A stretch of DNA of 10,121 nucleotides from an uncultured Oscillospiraceae bacterium (GCA_934589225.1 CAKTNS010000065.1:1-10121), one strand, 5' to 3'. Positions 1-6,569 are shown, numbered from the stretch's first letter. Numbers and translations: made by a program. The notes: generated from the letters alone by a model not told the origin.

Positions 1-165
1 CGCCGTCAGGGCGAGACCGGTGGCATCGTCAAGAAGGAGACCCCCATCCGTACCTGCAAGGTTGCCCTGTACTGCGAAAAGTGCGGCAAGGGCGTCCGCG
101 TGGGCTACAAGATGGACGGTGACAAGAAGGTCCGCGTCTGCCGCAAGTGCGGCGCCGAAATCTGA
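1..165 (+). CDS. rplX: 50S ribosomal protein L24 (uL24), C-terminal part
   Basis: The window opens inside this gene: the first 54 codons run in frame from base 1 to a TGA stop at 163-165, and the N-terminal KOW half lies upstream of the window. L24 is an early assembly protein of the large subunit that binds the 5' domain of 23S rRNA near the exit tunnel. The visible part has the family's C-terminal pattern, with two CxxC pairs (fragment residues 25/28 in YCEKCGKG and 47/50 in VCRKCG). These mark the zinc-ribbon ('C+') form of L24. The gap to rplE is 17 bases and contains GAAAGGAG, so the two genes are clearly one transcript. L24 identity is secure from the tail and from the position before rplE. 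Confidence 0.95.
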   Translation, partial: RRQGETGGIVKKETPIRTCKVALYCEKCGKGVRVGYKMDGDKKVRVCRKCGAEI

Positions 166-182
166 GAAAGGAGTAATCTATT

Positions 183-725
183 ATGGCTAACAGAATGAAA
201 GATACCTATGTTGCTGAGATCGCTCCTGCTCTGAACAAGAAGTTCGGCTACAAGAGCGTTATGCAGATCCCCAAGCTGGACAAGGTGATTGTGAACGTCG
301 GCTGCGGCGAGAGCAAGAACAATGCCAAGGAAATTGAGGCCATCTGCAAGGATATCGCCACCATCACCGGCCAGAAGCCTGTTACCTGCAAGGCCCGCAA
401 GAGCGTTGCTAACTTCAAGGTCCGTGAAGGTGAAACCGTCGGCGTAAAGGTCACCCTCCGTGGCGACAAGATGTACGAGTTCCTGGACCGCCTGTTCAAC
501 GTGGCCCTGCCTCGTGTCCGTGACTTCCGCGGCATCAACCCCAACTCCTTCGACGGTCGGGGCAACTACGCCTTCGGTCTGAAAGAGCAGCTGATCTTCC
601 CTGAGATCGAGTACGACAAGGTGGACAAGATCCGTGGTATGGATATCTGCATCTGCACCACCGCTGCCACCGACGAGGAAGCCAAAGAGCTGCTGACCCA
701 GCTGGGCGCTCCCTTCACCGCTTGA
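183..725 (+). CDS. rplE: 50S ribosomal protein L5 (uL5)
   Basis: L5 sits in the central protuberance of the large subunit, binds 5S rRNA together with L18, and contacts S13 (encoded later in this window) across the subunit bridge. The protein has 180 residues, the usual bacterial length. It shows typical blocks: the start MANRMKDTYVAEIAPAL, then PKLDKVIVNVG near residues 30-40, KARKSVANFKVREG near 69-82, and the C-terminal RDFRGINPNSFDGRGNYAFG. The ATG follows AAAGGAG with suitable spacing. In E. coli the S8 repressor site of the spc operon overlaps the start of this gene. Here the rplX-rplE gap is only 17 bases and I see no such structure, whereas a candidate site occurs in front of rpsH instead. 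Confidence 0.98.
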   Translation: MANRMKDTYVAEIAPALNKKFGYKSVMQIPKLDKVIVNVGCGESKNNAKEIEAICKDIATITGQKPVTCKARKSVANFKVREGETVGVKVTLRGDKMYEFLDRLFNVALPRVRDFRGINPNSFDGRGNYAFGLKEQLIFPEIEYDKVDKIRGMDICICTTAATDEEAKELLTQLGAPFTA

Positions 726-742
726 TTAGGAGGATTACGTAA

Positions 743-928
743 ATGGCTAAGAAGTCTATGATCCTGAAGCAGCAGGCTGAGCCCAAGTTCTCCAGCCGCC
801 GCTACAACCGCTGCAAGATCTGCGGCAGACCCCACGCTTACCTGCGGGATTACGGTGTTTGCCGTATCTGCTTCCGTGAGCTGGCCTACAAGGGCCAGAT
901 CCCCGGTGTCCGCAAGGCCAGCTGGTAA
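743..928 (+). CDS. rpsZ: 30S ribosomal protein S14, zinc-binding type Z (uS14)
   Basis: S14 is a late-assembling small-subunit head protein close to S3, S10 and the 3' major domain of 16S rRNA. This is the short type: 61 residues against about 100 for the zinc-free form. Four cysteines at residues 24, 27, 40 and 43 (CKIC and CRIC) bind one zinc ion. The RBS is TTAGGAGG just after the L5 stop. The gene is followed by the only long gap inside the operons (143 bases), which carries a structured element before rpsH. The name rpsZ or rpsN varies between annotations. Confidence 0.97.
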   Translation: MAKKSMILKQQAEPKFSSRRYNRCKICGRPHAYLRDYGVCRICFRELAYKGQIPGVRKASW

Positions 929-959
929 TCTGCTCGCTTAGGTCGAATCAAATGTGAAA

Positions 960-1030
960 AAGGTTTGGGAAGTCCCGGGAAGATGGACGCTCTTTTTGAG
1001 CGTCGCATTCCCCGGATACCCCCGGGCCTT
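960..1030 (+). promoter_or_regulatory. Long mRNA hairpin before rpsH, candidate S8-binding autoregulatory site
   Basis: The RNA folds into one extended stem. The lower stem pairs 960-969 with 1021-1030 (10 bp, three of them G-U, no bulge). The middle stem pairs 973-981 with 1008-1016 (8 bp plus one C-C mismatch). The upper stem pairs 986-992 with 998-1004 (7 perfect bp) around a TTTTT loop. Between the lower and middle stems lie A970-A971-G972 on the left and T1017-A1018-C1019-C1020 on the right. The arms read AAGTC (970-974) and GATAC (1015-1019), the same strings and register as the S8 core of E. coli 16S helix 21 (595-599 and 639-643, numbering from memory). The only difference in the core is C1020 where the rRNA has U644. 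Its position just before the S8 gene fits feedback control. No poly-T tract follows, so it is not a terminator. The hairpin is seen; S8 binding is inferred. Confidence 0.7.
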
Positions 1031-1032
1031 CA

Positions 1033-1047
1033 ACGGGTTAAGCCCGT
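1033..1047 (+). other. Small hairpin between the candidate S8 site and the rpsH RBS
   Basis: ACGGG (1033-1037) pairs perfectly with CCCGT (1043-1047) around the loop TTAAG. Its 3' arm could instead pair with CGGGC (1023-1027), which belongs to the lower stem of the preceding long hairpin, through GCCCG (1042-1046). The two pairings exclude each other. The RBS AAGGAGG (1057-1063) remains unpaired in both, so any regulatory switch must act in another way. Confidence 0.5.
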
Positions 1048-1071
1048 AACTTCTTAAAGGAGGATATAAAC

Positions 1072-1470
1072 ATGCAAATCACCGATCCCGTAGCAGATAT
1101 GCTGACCCGTATCCGGAACGCGAATTCTGCAAAGCACGAAACCGTGGATGTCCCCGCTTCCAACCTGAAGAAGGCTATTGCCCAGATTCTGCTGGACGAG
1201 GGCTACATCAAGTCCTATACTGTGGTTGACAACGGCAACCAGGGCGTGATTCACATCACCCTCAAGTACCTGGCCAAGAAGCAGCAGGCCATCACCGGTC
1301 TGCGCCGCGTTTCCAAGCCCGGCCTGAGAGTGTATGCCGGCGCCGAGGAGCTGCCCAAGGTTCTCAAGGGCCTGGGTATCGCGATCGTTTCCACTTCCAA
1401 GGGCGTTATGACCGACAAGAAGGCTCGCGAGAACCACATCGGTGGCGAAGTCCTGGCTTTCGTCTGGTAA
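1072..1470 (+). CDS. rpsH: 30S ribosomal protein S8 (uS8)
   Basis: S8 is a primary binder of the 16S central domain (helix 21 and its neighbours) and organises the platform of the small subunit. In E. coli it is also the translational repressor of the spc operon. The 132-residue product has the standard start MQITDPVADMLTRIRNAN and the C-terminal RNA-binding signature STSKGVMTDKKAR followed by GGEVLAFVW. The ATG has a strong AAGGAGG (1057-1063) eight bases upstream. The gene is preceded by an unusual 143-base structured leader that resembles the S8 site in 16S rRNA, suggesting self-regulation. Its stop codon is fused to the RBS of rplF (TAAGGAGG at 1468-1475). Confidence 0.98.
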   Translation: MQITDPVADMLTRIRNANSAKHETVDVPASNLKKAIAQILLDEGYIKSYTVVDNGNQGVIHITLKYLAKKQQAITGLRRVSKPGLRVYAGAEELPKVLKGLGIAIVSTSKGVMTDKKARENHIGGEVLAFVW

Positions 1471-1483
1471 GGAGGATTCAGAA

Positions 1484-2029
1484 ATGTCTAGAATTGGTAG
1501 AAAGCCGGTTATCATTCCGGCAAACGTCACGGTTGACATCGCCGAGGGCAATGCCGTTACCGTGAAGGGCCCCAAGGGCACTCTGAGCTACACCTTCCAT
1601 CCCGACATGATCCTGAAGGTCGAGGGCAATGAGCTGACTGTAAACCGTCCCGATGAGGAGCACCTGCACAAGAGCCTGCACGGCCTGACCCGGACCCTGC
1701 TGCACAACATGGTCGAGGGTGTTGAGAAGGGCTTCAGCAAGGAGCTGGAAGTCAACGGCGTTGGTTTCCGCTGCGAGAAGAAGGGCACCCAGCTGGTCAT
1801 GCGTCTGGGCTTCTCCCACGAAGTGTTCGTGGACGAGATCCCCGGTATCACCATCGAAGTTCCCACCCCCAACAAGATTATCATCAAGGGCATTGACAAG
1901 CAGGTCGTCGGCCAGTTCGCTGCCGAAGTCCGCAGCAAGCGTCCCCCCGAACCCTACAAGGGCAAGGGTATCAAGTACTCCACCGAAGTCATCCGCCGCA
2001 AGGTTGGTAAGACCGGTGGTAAGAAGTAA
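1484..2029 (+). CDS. rplF: 50S ribosomal protein L6 (uL6)
   Basis: L6 lies near the sarcin-ricin loop at the base of the L7/L12 stalk and is required late in large-subunit assembly. I place the start at ATG 1484, giving MSRIGRKPVIIP and 181 residues, the normal family start and length. An in-frame GTG at 1442 would lie inside rpsH and add a non-homologous extension. The RBS GGAGG (1471-1475) is correctly spaced for 1484. The C-terminal signature PEPYKGKGIKYSTEVIRRK is present near residue 155, and two repeated alpha/beta folds are expected for the family. The gene is tightly coupled to rpsH upstream and rplR downstream. Confidence 0.97.
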   Translation: MSRIGRKPVIIPANVTVDIAEGNAVTVKGPKGTLSYTFHPDMILKVEGNELTVNRPDEEHLHKSLHGLTRTLLHNMVEGVEKGFSKELEVNGVGFRCEKKGTQLVMRLGFSHEVFVDEIPGITIEVPTPNKIIIKGIDKQVVGQFAAEVRSKRPPEPYKGKGIKYSTEVIRRKVGKTGGKK

Positions 2030-2044
2030 TGGAGGTGTGCCGAA

Positions 2045-2404
2045 ATGGTCAGCAAAATTGATAAGAATGCAATGCGCCTGAAGCGGCATGTCCGCGTTCG
2101 TGGCAAAATCTCCGGCACTCCCGAGCGTCCCCGTCTGAACGTGTTCCGTTCCAACGCGAACATCTACGCCCAGATCATCGACGACGTGAACGGCGTTACT
2201 CTGGCTTCCGCCAATACGCTGGAGAAGGAATTTGAGGGTCTCACCGGCAACTGCGAAGGTGCCAAGAAGGTGGGCGCTGTCCTGGCAGAGCGTGCCAAGG
2301 CAAAGGGCATCAGCGAGGTCGTTTTCGACCGCGGCGGCTATATTTTCCATGGCCGTGTTGCTGCTCTGGCTGAGGGTGCTCGCGAGGGCGGTCTCGAGTT
2401 CTAA
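2045..2404 (+). CDS. rplR: 50S ribosomal protein L18 (uL18)
   Basis: L18 binds 5S rRNA and, with L5, docks it into the central protuberance. The 119-residue product has the basic N-terminus (RLKRHVRVRGKISGT), then PERPRLNVFRSNANIYAQIIDD, and ends with FDRGGYIFHGRVAALAEGAREGGLEF-type residues, the diagnostic C-terminal L18 block (residues 94-119). The start follows TGGAGGTG placed directly after the L6 stop. The length is typical for bacteria. No anomaly is seen. Confidence 0.97.
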   Translation: MVSKIDKNAMRLKRHVRVRGKISGTPERPRLNVFRSNANIYAQIIDDVNGVTLASANTLEKEFEGLTGNCEGAKKVGAVLAERAKAKGISEVVFDRGGYIFHGRVAALAEGAREGGLEF

Positions 2405-2422
2405 GGAAGAGGAGGAAATCAA

Positions 2423-2932
2423 ATGGCTTACAATAAGACTCCGAACAATGAAGCTCCCGAGCTCATTGAGAAGGTCGTTTACCTGAACCGTGTCAGCAAG
2501 ACCGTTAAGGGCGGCCGTGTCATGAAGTTCTCCGCTCTGGTGGTCGTCGGTGACGGCAAGGGTACCGTGGGTTACGGTCTGGGCAAGGCCGCTGAAGTTT
2601 CCGAGGCCATTCTGAAGGGCATCGCCGATGCCAAGAAGAACATGGTCAAGGTCTCTCTGGCCGGTGACACCATTCCCCACGATGTGATCGGCATCTTCGG
2701 TGCCGGCACCGTTCTGCTGAAGCCCGCCCCCGAGGGCACCGGCGTTATCGCCGGCGGCGCTGTCCGTGCCGTTATGGAGGCTGTCGGCATCAAGAATATC
2801 TGCGCAAAGTGCCTGCGCTCCAACAACCCTCAGAACGTGGTCAAGGCTACTATGGCTGGCCTGACGAGTCTGCGTTCTCCTGAGCAGGTTGCTGCGATCC
2901 GTGGCAAGAGCGTGGAAGAAATCGTTGGTTAA
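2423..2932 (+). CDS. rpsE: 30S ribosomal protein S5 (uS5)
   Basis: S5 lies on the solvent side of the small subunit, helps form the mRNA entry site with S3 and S4, and affects decoding accuracy. The 169-residue protein contains the S5 double-stranded-RNA-binding signature, GGRVMKFSALVVVGDGKG and GYGLGKAAEVSEAI (about residues 31-60). The C-terminal domain has GTGVIAGGAVRAVMEAVGI (about residues 101-120). The ATG is preceded by GAGGAGG. The stop codon overlaps the RBS of rpmD (TAAGGAGG at 2930-2937). S4, its neighbour in the ribosome, is encoded later in this window. Confidence 0.98.
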   Translation: MAYNKTPNNEAPELIEKVVYLNRVSKTVKGGRVMKFSALVVVGDGKGTVGYGLGKAAEVSEAILKGIADAKKNMVKVSLAGDTIPHDVIGIFGAGTVLLKPAPEGTGVIAGGAVRAVMEAVGIKNICAKCLRSNNPQNVVKATMAGLTSLRSPEQVAAIRGKSVEEIVG

Positions 2933-2946
2933 GGAGGGCAATTAAC

Positions 2947-3129
2947 ATGGCAAACCTGAAAATTACGCTTGTTAAGAGCCTGAACGGCCGTCTGGAAAAG
3001 CACATCGCTACCGCTGAGAGCCTGGGCCTTCGCAAGATCGGCCAGACCACCATCCAGCCGGACAACACCCAGACCCGCGGCAAGATCGCCAAGATCGGCT
3101 ACCTGCTGCAGGTTACCGAAGTTGAATAA
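2947..3129 (+). CDS. rpmD: 50S ribosomal protein L30 (uL30)
   Basis: L30 is a small large-subunit protein present in many but not all bacteria. The 60-residue product has the family pattern: the beta strand LKITLVKSLNGR, then HIATAESLGLRKIGQTT and the closing strand IGYLLQVTEV. The usual place of rpmD, between rpsE and rplO, is kept. The RBS is TAAGGAGGG, starting at the S5 stop codon, and the next gene's RBS is again fused to its own stop (TAAGGAGG at 3127-3134). Confidence 0.96.
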   Translation: MANLKITLVKSLNGRLEKHIATAESLGLRKIGQTTIQPDNTQTRGKIAKIGYLLQVTEVE

Positions 3130-3143
3130 GGAGGAGAACAGAT

Positions 3144-3584
3144 ATGAAGCTCCATGAACTCTCTCCTGTCGCGGGCTCCACTTTTGAGGGCAAGCGCAAG
3201 GGCCGCGGCATCGCTTCCGGCAACGGTAAGACCGGTGGTCGTGGTCACAAGGGCCAGAAGGCCCGTTCCGGCGGCAAGGTCCGTATCGGTTTCGAAGGCG
3301 GCCAGATGCCTCTGTCCCGCCGTATCCCCAAGCGCGGCTTTAACAACATCTTCGCCAAGCCCCTGACCTCCGTCAACGTGGGCCTGATGAACGGTTTTGA
3401 AGACGGTGCCGTTGTGGATGTGGCTGCCCTGCAGGCTGCCGGCATCCTTGGTGAGTGCCCCTACGGCCTGAAGGTTCTGGCCGGCGGCGAACTGACCAAG
3501 AAGCTCACCGTTAAGGCTTCGGCTTTCTCTGAGTCTGCTAAGGAAAAGATCGAGCAGGCGGGCGGAAAGGCCGAGGTGGTGTAA
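3144..3584 (+). CDS. rplO: 50S ribosomal protein L15 (uL15)
   Basis: L15 is a large-subunit assembly protein with a long glycine- and arginine-rich N-terminal extension that threads into 23S rRNA. The 146-residue protein shows this extension (GKRKGRGIASGNGKTGGRGHKGQKARSGG pattern, residues 16-44; key features are the repeated GR, GK and GH pairs), followed by FEGGQMPLSRRIPKRGF. Its TAA stop (3582-3584) directly abuts the GTG start of secY, and the last codons of rplO contain the only RBS-like sequence available to secY. Translation of the two genes is therefore probably coupled. Confidence 0.97.
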   Translation: MKLHELSPVAGSTFEGKRKGRGIASGNGKTGGRGHKGQKARSGGKVRIGFEGGQMPLSRRIPKRGFNNIFAKPLTSVNVGLMNGFEDGAVVDVAALQAAGILGECPYGLKVLAGGELTKKLTVKASAFSESAKEKIEQAGGKAEVV

Positions 3585-4859
3585 GTGTTAGAGACGCTTA
3601 AGAATGCATGGAAGATTCCTGAACTTCGCAAGAAGATCATCTTCACACTGTTCATTCTGCTGATCTACCGGGCCGGCAACGTGATTCCCGTCCCGTATAT
3701 CGACACTGCTACACTTACCAACTACTTTGACAGTGTTCTGTCTTCCACGATTTTGGGCCTGTACAACGCCATGTCCGGCTCCGCCTTCAGCCGAGCCACC
3801 ATCTTCGCGTTGAGCATTCAGCCCTACATCAACTCCTCCATCATCATCCAGCTGCTGACCATCGCCATTCCGGCCCTGGAGCGGATGGCCAAGGAGGAGG
3901 GGGAGGAAGGCCAGAAGAAGATCGCCAAGATCACCCGGTACACCACCGTTGGTCTGGGCCTGCTGATGGGCTGGGCTTACTACCAGATGCTCGTCAACTA
4001 CTCCGCTTCCGGCTTCTCCATCATCACCAAGCAGGGCTTCCTGCCCGCAGTGGTCATCATCCTGTCCTTCACCGCCGGCTCTGCCTTCGTGATGTGGCTG
4101 GGTGAGCAGATCACCGAGTTCGGTATCGGCAACGGCATCTCCATGATCCTGTTCGCCAATATCATCTCCGGCATCCCCGGCATGGTGGGCACTCTGTTCT
4201 CCATGGCCTGGTGGCAGACCGTTGTGGTGCTGGTGGGCATGATCGCTCTGATTCTGTTCATCATCTTCATCAATGATGCCGAGCGCCGGATCCCCATCCA
4301 GTATGCAAAGCGGGTCGTGGGCCGGAAGGTCTACGGCGGCCAGAACACCAACCTGCCCATCAAGGTGAGCATGTCCGGTGTAATGCCCATCATCTTCGCT
4401 CAGTCCATCTGCTCCCTGCCTGCCACGATCTGTGCCTTTACCGGTCACACCTCCGGCTGGTGGTATGAGCACGTATGGAGCTCCAACAGCTGGACCTATG
4501 CGGTGATCTACTTCCTGATGATTTTCTTCTTCAGCTGGTTCTACTCCACCATCCAGTACGATCCCGTGGAGATCGCCAACAACCTGAAGAAGAACGGCGG
4601 ATTCATCCCGGGCTTCCGTCCCGGCAGACCCACCGCCGACTTTATCCAGAAGGTCATCAACAAGATCGTTGTCTTTGGTGCTGTGTACCTTGGCATCGTC
4701 GCCCTGCTGCCCATCGTGGCCGGTAACCTGATGAATGGTGTCCGGAACCTGGCCATCGGCGGCACCTCCGTCATCATCGTCGTGGGCGTTGCCCTGGAGA
4801 CCGTGAAGGCGCTGGAGGCGCAGATGCTCATGCGGCACTATAAAGGCTTCCTGGATTAA
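3585..4859 (+). CDS. secY: Protein translocase channel subunit SecY
   Basis: SecY is the membrane-embedded channel of the Sec translocon, working with SecE, SecG and SecA. The 424 residues match the family length (about 420-445). Ten membrane segments can be placed roughly at 18-38, 74-93, 118-138, 152-173, 181-200, 211-230, 265-285, 303-322, 360-380 and 388-406. Landmarks are RAGNVIPVPYID after segment 1, SIQPYINSSIIIQLL in segment 2, YAKRVVGRKVYGGQ (240-253) and KKNGGFIPGFRPG (336-348). Arg345 of the last block matches the functionally important C5-loop arginine. The start is GTG at 3585 with no gap from rplO; the start MLETLKNAWKIPELRKKIIFT fits other SecY proteins, and no in-frame ATG lies nearby. 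GAGGTGG (3573-3579) inside rplO serves as RBS. Confidence 0.98.
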   Translation: MLETLKNAWKIPELRKKIIFTLFILLIYRAGNVIPVPYIDTATLTNYFDSVLSSTILGLYNAMSGSAFSRATIFALSIQPYINSSIIIQLLTIAIPALERMAKEEGEEGQKKIAKITRYTTVGLGLLMGWAYYQMLVNYSASGFSIITKQGFLPAVVIILSFTAGSAFVMWLGEQITEFGIGNGISMILFANIISGIPGMVGTLFSMAWWQTVVVLVGMIALILFIIFINDAERRIPIQYAKRVVGRKVYGGQNTNLPIKVSMSGVMPIIFAQSICSLPATICAFTGHTSGWWYEHVWSSNSWTYAVIYFLMIFFFSWFYSTIQYDPVEIANNLKKNGGFIPGFRPGRPTADFIQKVINKIVVFGAVYLGIVALLPIVAGNLMNGVRNLAIGGTSVIIVVGVALETVKALEAQMLMRHYKGFLD

Positions 4860-4876
4860 GAAGGAGGTATGGCAGG

Positions 4877-5515
4877 ATGAATCTCATTCTACTGGGCGCG
4901 CCCGGCGCCGGAAAGGGGACCCAAGCGGAGCTGCTTGTAAAAAAGCTCTCCATCCCCGCCATTTCTACCGGGAACATGCTTCGTGAGGCCATTGCCAACG
5001 GCACTGACCTGGGTAAGGAAGCAAAGAAATACATGGACGAAGGCGGCCTGGTTCCTGACGAGCTGATTCTCGGCATCGTCGCGGAGCGTGTGGCCCAGCC
5101 CGATTGTGCCAACGGCTTCATCCTGGACGGCGTGCCCCGCACGCTGGCCCAGGCGGAGGCGCTGGAAGCCAAGGGCGTTCGTATTGACCATGTGATTTCC
5201 ATCGAGGTGGACGACAATGATATCGCGCAGCGCATGGGCGGCCGTCGGGTCTGCTCCAAGTGCGGTGCCAGCTATCATGTGGTCGCCAAGCCCCCCAAGC
5301 AGGAGGGTGTCTGCGACAGCTGCGGCGGCGAGCTGATCATCCGCAAGGACGACGCTCCCGAAACCGTGCTCAAGCGGCTGGAGGTTTATCACGCTTCCAC
5401 GGAAGTGCTGAAGGACTACTATGCAAAGCTGGGTCGGCTGCACATCGTCAACGGCAACCAGTCCATTGAGGGTGCCAACGAGGAAATTCTGAAGACCATT
5501 GGGGCAAAGGCATGA
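4877..5515 (+). CDS. adk: Adenylate kinase, zinc-LID long form
   Basis: Adenylate kinase interconverts ATP + AMP and 2 ADP in the cytoplasm. The 212-residue product begins with the P-loop GAPGAGKGT (7-15, catalytic Lys13). It continues with the AMP-binding part (STGNMLR, 30-36) and DGVPRT (84-89), where most homologues have DGFPR. Cys126, Cys129, Cys146 and Cys149 in the LID domain form the zinc-binding Cys4 set seen in many Gram-positive enzymes. ATG 4877 follows AAGGAGG (4861-4867) nine bases away. An earlier ATG at 4869 lies too close to the RBS and is out of frame. The last codons overlap the map start (ATGA, 5512-5515). adk after secY is the common Firmicute order. Confidence 0.98.
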   Translation: MNLILLGAPGAGKGTQAELLVKKLSIPAISTGNMLREAIANGTDLGKEAKKYMDEGGLVPDELILGIVAERVAQPDCANGFILDGVPRTLAQAEALEAKGVRIDHVISIEVDDNDIAQRMGGRRVCSKCGASYHVVAKPPKQEGVCDSCGGELIIRKDDAPETVLKRLEVYHASTEVLKDYYAKLGRLHIVNGNQSIEGANEEILKTIGAKA

Positions 5516-6267
5516 TCACGATCAAAAATGAACGTGAAATTCAGGCGATGCGGGCTGCCGGTCGGATCACGGCCGGTGCCCGGGCCCTCGCGGGCCAGCT
5601 GGTGAAACCCGGCGTATCGACCAAGGCAATTGACCGAGCCGTTCACGACTTTATTGTCAGTCAGGGAGCGAAACCCTCGTTCCTGCACCTTTACGGCTTC
5701 CCCGCAAGTGCCTGCATCTCTGTCAACGAAGTGGTGATCCACGGGATTCCCGGCGGATACATCCTGAAAGAGGGAGACATTGTCTCCGTTGACGTGGGGG
5801 CATTTTACGAGGGATTTCATGGAGATTGCGCAGCAACCTTTGCCTGTGGTGCCATCAGCACCGAGGCACAGCGATTGATCGATGTGACGAAGCAGTCCTT
5901 CTTTGAGGGCATCGCTTTCGCCAAGAAGGGAAATCGTGTGCAGGATATCTCCCATGCCGTACAGACGTACGTGGAGTCTAACGGTTTTTCAGTTGTTCGT
6001 TCTTTCGTGGGTCACGGCGTAGGACGACAGCTGCATGAGGAGCCGGAGGTTCCGAATTTCGGTGCTCCCGGCCGGGGCCCCAGACTGCTCCCCGGAATGG
6101 TCATCGCCGTTGAACCCATGGTGTGCCAAGGCACCTATGAGGTGAATGTCCTGAAGGACAAGTGGACGACGGTTACCGCCGACGGCAAGCTGGCAGCCCA
6201 CTATGAAAATACTGTACTCATCACCGACGGCGAGCCGGAAATACTCACCGTCACCGAAGGACTTTGA
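5512..6267 (+). CDS. map: Methionine aminopeptidase, type I
   Basis: This enzyme removes the initiator methionine from nascent proteins at the ribosome exit. The 251-residue length fits type Ia, without the N-terminal zinc-finger extension. The five metal ligands of the pita-bread fold are visible: Asp94 (SVDVGA), Asp105 (GDCAAT), His168 (GHGVG), Glu201 (VEPMV) and Glu232 (YENTV). The conserved His77 (VVIHGIP) is also present. ATG 5512 overlaps the adk stop by four bases (ATGA), indicating coupled translation. Codon use is visibly looser than in the ribosomal genes (CGA, GGA and TTT occur), as expected for lower expression. The product suits this cluster, being the enzyme that trims proteins as they leave the ribosome. 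Confidence 0.97.
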   Translation: MITIKNEREIQAMRAAGRITAGARALAGQLVKPGVSTKAIDRAVHDFIVSQGAKPSFLHLYGFPASACISVNEVVIHGIPGGYILKEGDIVSVDVGAFYEGFHGDCAATFACGAISTEAQRLIDVTKQSFFEGIAFAKKGNRVQDISHAVQTYVESNGFSVVRSFVGHGVGRQLHEEPEVPNFGAPGRGPRLLPGMVIAVEPMVCQGTYEVNVLKDKWTTVTADGKLAAHYENTVLITDGEPEILTVTEGL

Positions 6268-6269
6268 CT

Positions 6270-6569
6270 ATGGACCCAGAGAACCCCATATCCGTTGCGG
6301 ACGTGGTGATCTCCACGGCGGGCAGAGATCACGGTGAACTGTTCTATGTCGCTGACACCGACGACCAATTTGTGACTCTGGTCAACGGGAAGAACAGACC
6401 TGTGGAAAAGCCCAAGCGGAAAAAACGCAAACACGTAGAAAAGGTACTTCGATCTGAGACCAGAGTTGCTGAGAAGCTACGCTCCGGCGACAAAGTGCTC
6501 AACGGCGAATTACGAAGAGACCTGGCTTCCCTGAGCCGGGACATGCAAGCAAACGACCTAGGAGGTTAA
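6270..6569 (+). CDS. KOW-domain RNA-binding protein (L14e-like)
   Basis: A 99-residue basic protein. Residues 9-45 (VADVVISTAGRDHGELFYV, then FVTLVNGKNRPV) look like the KOW-type barrel of archaeal/eukaryotic ribosomal protein L14e, with the same A-G-R-x-x-G turn. Residues 46-58 are a lysine/arginine run and the rest is charged and probably helical. Firmicutes commonly have such a gene between map and infA (I recall ybzG at this place in Bacillus subtilis), but its function is not established to my knowledge. I choose ATG 6270, nine bases after AAGG (6257-6260). A TTG at 6264 overlapping the map stop would add MT but lies only three bases from that AAGG. The gene's last codons contain the RBS of infA. 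A role in ribosome or rRNA binding is inferred from the fold and neighbours. Confidence 0.85.
   Translation: MDPENPISVADVVISTAGRDHGELFYVADTDDQFVTLVNGKNRPVEKPKRKKRKHVEKVLRSETRVAEKLRSGDKVLNGELRRDLASLSRDMQANDLGG

Noticed and set aside
986..1004. GACGCTC-TTTTT-GAGCGTC read as an intrinsic terminator
   Set aside because: The T run is in the loop, not after the stem, and the essential ribosomal genes continue directly downstream.
1442..1483. Upstream GTG start for rplF
   Set aside because: It lies inside rpsH, lacks an RBS and would add 14 residues absent from L6 proteins; ATG 1484 has an RBS and the family start.
1478..2941. 487-codon open frame on the minus strand
   Set aside because: Antisense to rplF, rplR and rpsE; low-complexity A/L/G/D-rich composition typical of shadow frames in GC-rich genes.
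3588..4838. 416-codon open frame on the minus strand
   Set aside because: Exact shadow of secY, rich in D, G, H and Q, with no membrane segments or known domain.
6264..6269. TTG start for the KOW gene overlapping the map stop
   Set aside because: Only three bases from the AAGG; ATG 6270 is better spaced. It cannot be fully excluded because it adds only two residues.
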